A stretch of DNA of 64,000 nt from Daphnia pulex (Eukaryota > Arthropoda > Branchiopoda > Diplostraca > Daphniidae). Position 1 is the stretch's first letter. The number at the start of each line of letters is the position of its first letter. The stretch lies in the NCBI RefSeq assembly GCF_021134715.1, contig NC_060028.1:6780501-6844500 (forward strand), in the 5' to 3' direction. Shown piece after piece: positions 57,271 to 64,000 of the stretch. The notes beneath the pieces are model-generated. The model searched no databases and was not told where the DNA came from. It saw only the letters and a list, made by a program, of their open reading frames with translations. A program made the position numbers and the translations under genes.

Positions 57271-58280
57271 AACTAACTAGCCTCCACTGATCCTATGAAT
57301 TCATTAGGCCTCAGCAAGATATACTCAAGCACAGTGATCTCCTTAGAACGTTAACCTGGAAGTATGTCTTCCCTTTTCTTGCCAGACAATCCATTGTTTA
57401 CTTTTTTAGATACAGCAACATCTGAGGCTGTCAGATGCTGCTGTATCTTGTTGAAAGCAAATTAAAGTTTCCATTTCTTCGAGAAGTAAGTTAATGCCGT
57501 AGACATAAAGTAAATAAATAAGTTCAAATTCAGAGAATTTTGTTAAAAGGGGTGCCATCCCTATATAGGAAAGTAGCTAGTGTTCCGCCGCATAATGTCA
57601 TGGTTTGACGGCCCATTTTAAGTAAAAGGTGTCAAAATGTCTGAGAATGGAATTGACGACTAGTAATACCAACGAAAAATGGCCTTATGGCCTGTTGTCC
57701 CCAAAGAATTGGGCGATTAATTGTAATCGTTGGCCGGAGCCGTTTATTCGATTCTGGAGAATCAATTGTCGTTTTGTGAAAGTTTTTTTTACCCTATCCT
57801 GAAAGATTTTCTGGGTAAAATTATAATTTCTTCTTAAAAAATCTTAGCTAAATTTTCTTACTTAACTTAAGATACAATCTGCAAGAACCCGAGAAAGCTT
57901 TCTCAAAAACTTAACGACAAAAACCCGGTTGCCACCCGCTTCGGCACTATTTTTCGGCACTTTAATTTTGTCGTTTTCGGCACCCCATGTAACCACACTT
58001 CATCGTAATTGAAATATTGTTGTCCGTCCGGCACCAAATTTGACCGTTTCGACACCAAAATTAACCGTTTTTGGCATCAATTTTGCTATTTTTGGCCCAA
58101 ATTGTTTGCAAAAACTTTCAATAAAAATAACTTTATAGCTGTGTGGTAAAAAGCAACAGTGCTTCAATAATAATTCAAGAGTTCTTTGGTATATTTGTCA
58201 ATCAAAAGGCAGAAATCAGCGTTTAAGTATTCTTCACGGGTGTTTTTGAAAGGTTTCAAAAACTATGTTGCCATGAATGT

Positions 58281-59450
58281 TCATCTGGTAACTATAGAAT
58301 CCTGAATTTTATATCGCTTTAACTGCTGAAGTGAAATTCTCTGAATGTGATAGATAATTTGGACTACCCACTTAAAGATGTACCGACATTCATTTTCTGC
58401 AAGAAGATGGAGTGCAGTGCAACGTTCATGATTTTTTAAATTAGGGTTGGCGCATTCTTTCAGTAAAACTCTGATTAGCAAAAGATCTTCTTCTTGAATG
58501 TACTGTAGAGGAGTTTTGGTCGATAACTTTAAAATGGGATTGGACTCGACACTTGAGCACCTTTGTTCGTAAACCTGCAGGTGCTTTTCGATCAAGTTGT
58601 GTAGTATAGCTTTCTGCTCTTTGGTTTCCGGTAAGGTCAAAGTAATCTTCCCGACCATGATGATGACATCTGAGATGTATTCCAATTTCTTCTCATAAGT
58701 ATGCCTTCGGAAAATATTCCTAGATAGTCTCCAAATAACTGCACAGAAATCTTAGCGAAAAGATCAGGCTATCAAAGGTCAGCACTGTATCTTCCTTGGT
58801 CAATTGTGATTCAAGCCATTTGCGATCCTGAAATAATATTTTCAACTCGCCTACGATCACCAACACTAAGTCTAGGTGTTTCAACGGAGCGCCATTGGTG
58901 AAATGTCCCAGAAATAGTTCAAAGAAGAAAAATATGATGTCATAATCCCAGGAACAATGAAGGTCTCACGTATCCCAATTATTGAGAACAAATTTATATG
59001 GATTATTGATAACAAATCGATTTGGATAGCATCCGAATTTCTTGAGAATACGTCAACTGGTGAAGAATGCTTGCGTTCTACAGTGCTTTCGCTGTTGCCT
59101 TGACAATGCCCGAAGATCTTCAGCCTTCTCGATTTCTCTTTTATTCCTTTAAACTAATCGAAAGAAGATGAAAGAATACTGCGCTTTGGCAGGGCAATCC
59201 TTCCTTCAAGAAATTGAAATTTCATGGCCACCCTCAAACAAGATTATCCATATTTTCGGATATTGGCATTTCCATGTAAAATACAGGCAGCGCCAACCAA
59301 CTCGAGTACACCAATGAGTTTCTCGCAGTCGGTGTCAGTCACAAACTTTTCAGTTGCATGAAGCTTAAAATATGGATATCGACAGACGAGATAATCAATC
59401 ATATCCTCTTGGGTGGACACAACAGCTGCACAACATAAATGCACAACTAA
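58281..59450 (-). pseudogene. FEM1-like ankyrin-repeat gene, fragmented
   Basis: Reading leftward, 59444-59244 carries EDMIDYLVCRYPYFKLHAT then EKLIGVLELVGAACILHGN. This pattern (an ankyrin end followed by a K-LxxLELxGA helix) is seen after the ankyrin block in FEM1-type proteins. At 58685-58281 the frame holds EDLLLIRVLLKECANPNLKN and HERCTALHLLAENECRY, a recognisable ankyrin repeat (ALHLLAE, with NPN before it). The 560 bases between have stops in every frame but keep protein-like phrases. Such genes are numerous in Daphnia (recollection). No intact reading frame exists. Function, if ever present, would be as a substrate adaptor of cullin-2 ubiquitin ligases. Confidence 0.6.
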
Positions 59451-60889
59451 ACAAGGGTTTTATCTGTGAAAATGAACCAATAAATTCCCCTCTTTAACTG
59501 AAGTTTTTAGACCAAGTTACCATTAGGACATAAGATACTATGGAATGATTTTTCAAGAAAACCTTTGTTACAATGTTTCATCCCATATTCTTTTATTACA
59601 CAAAGTTTTCTCAGGTTCAATAGCATTCCAGCAATTCAGATGGGGGGAGGATTGAAGCAAGAAAAAACAATTGAGAGTTGCAGCCATTCGTTTCTAAATT
59701 TCAAGAAAAAATATATTTTTAAAAAGAATGATTTATAATTCAAAGAACTAATGAATAATCTTTTAAAAAAATCAACAGGACGAAAGTCAAGCACTGTAAC
59801 GAATTTACATGCATATTCACCCCGCGCATTGATTCATCCCTCTTCATCGCTTTTTCCTTTCCGTAACCTCAGTTTCCTTTCCAGAACCAATCTGCAATTA
59901 ATAATCTAAAATAACCACGTCTCCACCAAGTCAATCCCTTTACTCCCCCCTAGAATCATCCGTACAGATTCTTTTGTTTTTGTTTCAATCCTGTTGAGAT
60001 ACTTTTTCCTTGGTTTCAATAAAATTCACGACCTGGTAATCTAGACCATAATAGATCACACAGAGACACAGTTGGTATATAATCAACCAGCTAGGGAAAC
60101 ATGTCAAGACCTCTACGACTCAAGTACAGTCAACAATGTTGCTTGTCGTACTTGTTTAATAGTTTTCTTTTTTACTTTACAGTTTACTAGTTTACTTCCT
60201 GAGATATCGTTAAAAAAGTGCAAAAAATGGACAAAAACAAAAAAATTTTAATGGTGGGGGGTTTAAATATTTTTTATTATTTTTTTATTTTTTGGGAATC
60301 TATTTAAAAGAGTGCTATCCAACCCAGGTATCAACGTCATAAAAATAAAAAAACAAAATGTAAAAATGGGACACCCTAGTGAAGATATTAAACGAGGAGA
60401 AATGGGTGGTTCATACCACGTGACAAGAGAAGTCAGCATCGTGCAGTTCCATTTCGGTAATGAAACATAAGCAGTGATGTCTCGAAATCTATGCGCTGAT
60501 GGGAAAGAAAGCTAATGGAGAGATTTAAGATAAGGATTGTTGTGTACTTGAACCTTTTAAAGCACAGCTAACTTGGATTTCGGGCAACAAACCAGAATAG
60601 AGCTGTTGCAGTTGAGGGTAGAGAGAAAAAATGCGTAGAAGCAATTGAGCCAAGTTGGGTTTCGATATGAAACTTTTCATCTAAGGTACCGGCTGAGTTG
60701 AAATAGAACCTTCTTACAAATGGCGAAAATTTGGACTTTTATGGATACTGGAGAGCTGAGAATCAAGCTCAGCACCAAGAAAGAGAACTGAATTAGACGG
60801 GAGAATTGGAAAGGACCCTCAGGTTTTAAACGTGCAGAGTCATAACCAGAACGTTGTGCTTATTAGCAATGTCGTGAACTGGCACAGGT
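59451..60889. other. No gene seen
   Basis: AT-rich with poly-A/T runs near 60230-60300. No ORF above background and no recognised repeat. Confidence 0.45.
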
Positions 60890-61740
60890 GTACAGGATGT
60901 AAAGGATGGGGGCCAATTGCTAATTCTTGAGGAACGCCATATCGAAAAGGTTTAGTAGTGGATGAGACACCTCAGAGTCTAGCAGGACTTATAAGCAATG
61001 CCTTAAACCGGTGCAGTATACAGGATGTAAAGGATGGGGCCAAGTAAAATCCTTGGGGAATGCTATATCAAAGAGGTTTAGGAGTAGATGAGACACCTCG
61101 GAGGGTGACAGATGGATAACGGTCCGACAGATATAGGATGAGATCCAAAAAATCCCAACTCTTGTAAATCCGTACCTTACGGACAGGCGATTCAATAAGA
61201 TGGAGTGATTGATAGTGTCGAAGGTAGAGCTTTGATCTAGTAAAAAAAAGTAGCGCAAAATCACCTGCATCAACAGCCGTTTGCAAGCCGTTGACAACCA
61301 TAAGGAATGCCTTTTCTGGAAAATGATGTCGCCGATAGGCAGACTTTACCAAAAACAGGTTTTAGATTGGCTGGTGATTTAACAGATTGTCGGAGCAAAG
61401 GCTAGATTTCTTGAGTATTGGTGTGATCGAAGTAATTTTCATCCCATCTGGAAAAAAGCCACTAAAAAGAGACAGGTTGATGATTCGTGATTGAAAAAGC
61501 CAGGAATTCAACAAATTCCTTGAGGGGGGGAGTTCGAAGTGGGTTAAGTGGTGATGACTTAGCAGGAAATAAAATATTCAGAGCTACTGTCTGACTAACT
61601 GCAATGGGTAGGAACAGAGAAAAATCACTTTTTGAATTTACAGTTTTATCATTACTAGGAAATTCATCATTTAAAGGCCTTGTAAGACCCCTAGCACGAT
61701 ATTTTTGTTCCCAACTCCTAAGCTCCACCGGCAGGCACCT
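60890..61740 (-). pseudogene. Non-LTR retrotransposon (LINE) reverse transcriptase remnant
   Basis: Read leftward, frames carry SSPLNPLRTPPLKEFVEF then FSITNHQPVSF, SAYRRHHFPEKAFLMVVNGL, TAVDAGDFALLFF, STFDTINHSILLNRL and RYGFTRVGIFWISSY. This is the ordered RT core of LINEs. The Asp of the first catalytic motif is lost: the family has LDLSAAFD, and here LDQSSTFD keeps only the last Asp. Frame changes between motifs and an absent YXDD region show it is dead. The segment at about 60895-60985 repeats 61018-61105, a local direct duplication of the thumb side. Confidence 0.8.
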
Positions 61741-62790
61741 TTATCTTCATAGTCCAAGGGATTGTAAGGTTTTACTGTAAGAAGCTTACTGATCAGGAGA
61801 GATCAGAATGAGCAACCTCATATCCCCATACATAGGTTGCTCTTAAAATAAAACTTATTTTAAAATTGTAAATTGTTGGAGCAACTCAAGGATGTAGTTG
61901 CTATGGACAACAGCCATTCTATCAAGTACATGAAGGTATGCATTCATTCTAGTTTTATTTTAACTAGAATAGAAATAATATTAAATGGTTTGTTAATTTC
62001 TAGGTTGTAAGTTTGTAACATGGAGGGTTCAGTAGCCCCAACACCTGCATTGCCGGTCGAGCATGTTCCATATCCTGTTATGTTTGGATTTGACCCAGAG
62101 ATAATCATTTTTCCACCAAATTTGAGCTGGTACCCAGTTTTAATGTTTTTGGGTTTTCAGACTGACCCCATACTATTGTCACAAGGAATGGAATGGTGCG
62201 ATTATCGCTTATTTTCGTTGATTTTAGCTTTGTTACTTTAATGTGAAATTGTCAACGAGTGTTTGTGAAAAGCAACTGGCTTTGAAATATTTCAAAGGTA
62301 ATTCCTCGATAATTCAATACTATTACTTGTTCTATTCTGTTAAGTTTTCTCTTCCCTTTGTCTTGAAGAAAGAAAAACCACAAGGAAACACAGACCTGAG
62401 GTCGACAAGTTTATAGCGAATGTTCTCGATGGTAGTCATCACCAAAGTATTCAATACCTCCTCCTTATATTTAAAATGGTGCACTCATTCTCTCATGCAT
62501 CGACATTTTTATCAATGTGTAAGAAATTTTGATTTCATTAACGTTTCAGAACGGTGTATTATATGTCCTCCCTCCAACACGAGCAATTCCATTGGCTCAG
62601 TGGGGTATGGTGCTTACTCACTCTCAGCTGCCAACAAGTCGGCTCCAGCCAGTAAGCAGCTGTTGACTAGCCATCATCAACCAATCAATGCAACATTTAT
62701 GTAATGAATTACATGTAATTATTTATATTTAAATTTAATTTAAATTAATTTTGTTGAATTATATGTAATGAATTATTATGTAATGATGAC
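61741..62790. other. Weak coding signals, nothing identified
   Basis: 62020-62241 encodes a 73-codon frame starting MEGSVAPTPALPVEHVP with a hydrophobic end. 62378-62470 contains HRPEVDKFIANVLDGSHH. Either may be an exon of the WD-like gene to the right. No splice-consistent model could be drawn. Confidence 0.3.
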
Positions 62791-62825
62791 ATCGCATCAA
62801 TCGTTGGTTTTCTGTGCCTGTATTT

Positions 62826-63900
62826 ATATGGGCAATTCGCCATCACAGCTTCGGACAACGGAGAATTACACATATACGATTTAAAATACAACACAATCTG
62901 CTTATCAATAACTGGTCATCCCAAGTCCATTACTTGGCTGTTTTTAATCCCCTCTGAAAAGACTACCAATGCCACTGGAATTTCGCTTATACACCTTTGC
63001 CTTTTGCTGGTGGATTAGACTTGTGTAAATGACATTATGGTTTTCGAAACCTTGAGTTACTGCGACAACAAACGAAATGTGATCACATTTTGTCGTGTGT
63101 GGCTGGGTAGCTCGACGAAAACCCTCCAATCTTGTACGTTGGTACTGCAAGTGGATATGTTTTGTCACATGGCCTATCTACTGTATCTCACATCTACTGT
63201 AAAACATTTCGAAGTTAGTTTATTCATTTTGATTTATGTGTCGCTAAAAATAAATTCACTCTTAATCATAGTCGCGTAGTGAAGTTCTTTTTTGGATCTT
63301 ATTTTGTATTGCTTGGAGACCAAAGCTGTACTTTTCAATTCCAAACTCTCCAAGTTTTCCATTGTACCAAATGGAGCATAACCCGTTAGATTTGTTGACT
63401 GTACTTCACTGGTTTTACTGCGATGACTACTAGTATGTGTCCAAAATCGATATCAGAAGTGATCTGTTTATTATTACGATCGTAATAAATGTTTTAATAA
63501 ATTGCATTGACTATATTTTTTAAAAGATTTTTCTCTTTCAGTTCCTTCGTCATCGGTTAGATGTGTTGTGTACGGTGACTGCTACTTAGTTCTTAACTGT
63601 GAAGATGGCCTGGTACGTGTGTTGGACGCTTCCCGAAAACGTACATTCCCCATCCACACTTGCAAAAATTTAGATCGTTAAGCACCGATTTCAGTGCTAT
63701 TCATTTCAGTTGAGTAAAGGTAATACATTTAAAGAGTCTTTTCACCAGATATAAATATAAGTAAGTTCCCTTTTCTTTCTAGGTTCTTTTCGGATTAAGC
63801 AACGGTGCTGTGACACTGTTTCGATTTCCAAATTTGTATGATCTGATTCACCTTTCCCATAAATGTGCCTAGTACGATCTGTTTGCTACGTGTTGTTAAA
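62826..63900 (+). pseudogene. WD40-repeat gene pieces (edge of window)
   Basis: Exon-like segments carry beta-propeller phrases: FAITASDNGELHIYDLKYN with TGHPKSITWL (62835-62940), PPILYVGTASGYVLSHGLS (63122-63178), VRCVVYGDCYLVLNCEDGL then VRVLDASRKR (after a CTTTCAG acceptor at 63541), and VLFGLSNGAVTLFRFPN (63782-63835, after a TTTCTAG acceptor). WD-like GH...D-G-xxxxYDL/LDAS patterns are clear. The family (for example tomosyn, HPS5 or BEACH-type propellers) is not settled. Stops occur within and between the pieces, so this is either a decayed gene or an incomplete exon model. The window ends shortly after. Confidence 0.5.
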
Positions 63901-64000
63901 GGTATTTTAAGGTTTTGTGGACCCTTTCCTGTTTCGTCCCAGTCGATGGCATATAAGTTGAAATTTGAAATTTGAAAAGGAGATATATTATAAGTAAATT

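Overview
The window looks like the nuclear genome of a small-genome arthropod, most likely a branchiopod crustacean of the Daphnia type. The support is short introns (about 50-140 bp) with clean GT-AG borders, arthropod genes (two Spaetzle-like cystine-knot genes, Tyr-rich YYTEAP cuticle-like fragments), and a mixed load of old transposons (Ty3/gypsy, Copia-type LTR, BEL/Pao, LINE, hAT, MITEs). The species is an inference from general knowledge and was not searched.

Layout. 1-8.9 kb: no intact gene; dispersed repeats (one with a tRNA-like head and a nested MITE), a decayed gypsy pol piece, a CGTCA-type MITE and diverged direct duplications. 8.9-12.5 kb: an AT-hook/Lys-Glu-Ala-rich nuclear protein gene (minus strand, one frameshift) head-to-head with a short BDP1-like (TFIIIB B'') SANT gene; their shared 5' junction is amplified as three near-identical 684-bp tandem units. 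12.65-13.8 kb: a foldback element built from CCGTCAG-type repeats. 14.5-16.75 kb: a divergent pair of Spaetzle-like genes, the right-hand one with an in-frame TAA. 17.5-18 kb: a broken lysosomal alpha-mannosidase (GH38) fragment. 18-26.5 kb: non-coding, with duplicated blocks and a clean hAT-type MITE (8-bp target duplication).

26.8-32.4 kb: a 12-exon ZMYND8-type chromatin reader (PHD-bromo-PWWP plus C-terminal coiled coil) whose MYND finger is not present and whose start codon is not found. 33.7-39.1 kb: a graveyard of gene pieces (GPR107-like, a P-loop GTPase, Tyr-rich protein) interleaved with a 0.94-kb repeat also present at 27.4 and 44.8 kb and with a TTAA-flanked MITE. 40.4-42.8 kb: an intact nine-exon gene with a C-terminal chromodomain, an AT-hook and one C2HC finger, in a combination I do not recognise. 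43.0-43.6 kb: two small convergent genes of unknown function.

45-64 kb: mainly decayed repeats: a tandemly duplicated Pro-rich repeat, a short LTR element with recognisable LTRs and target duplication, a hAT transposase remnant, a BEL gag remnant, a two-knuckle CCHC fragment, FEM1-like ankyrin fragments, a LINE reverse transcriptase remnant and, at the right edge, exon-like pieces resembling WD40 repeats.

The better preserved genes are two chromatin or nuclear proteins (ZMYND8-type, chromodomain), the AT-hook protein and the secreted Spaetzle-like pair. No operon or co-ordinated system is visible. The most unusual structures are the 684-bp triplication, the foldback element and the chromodomain gene.
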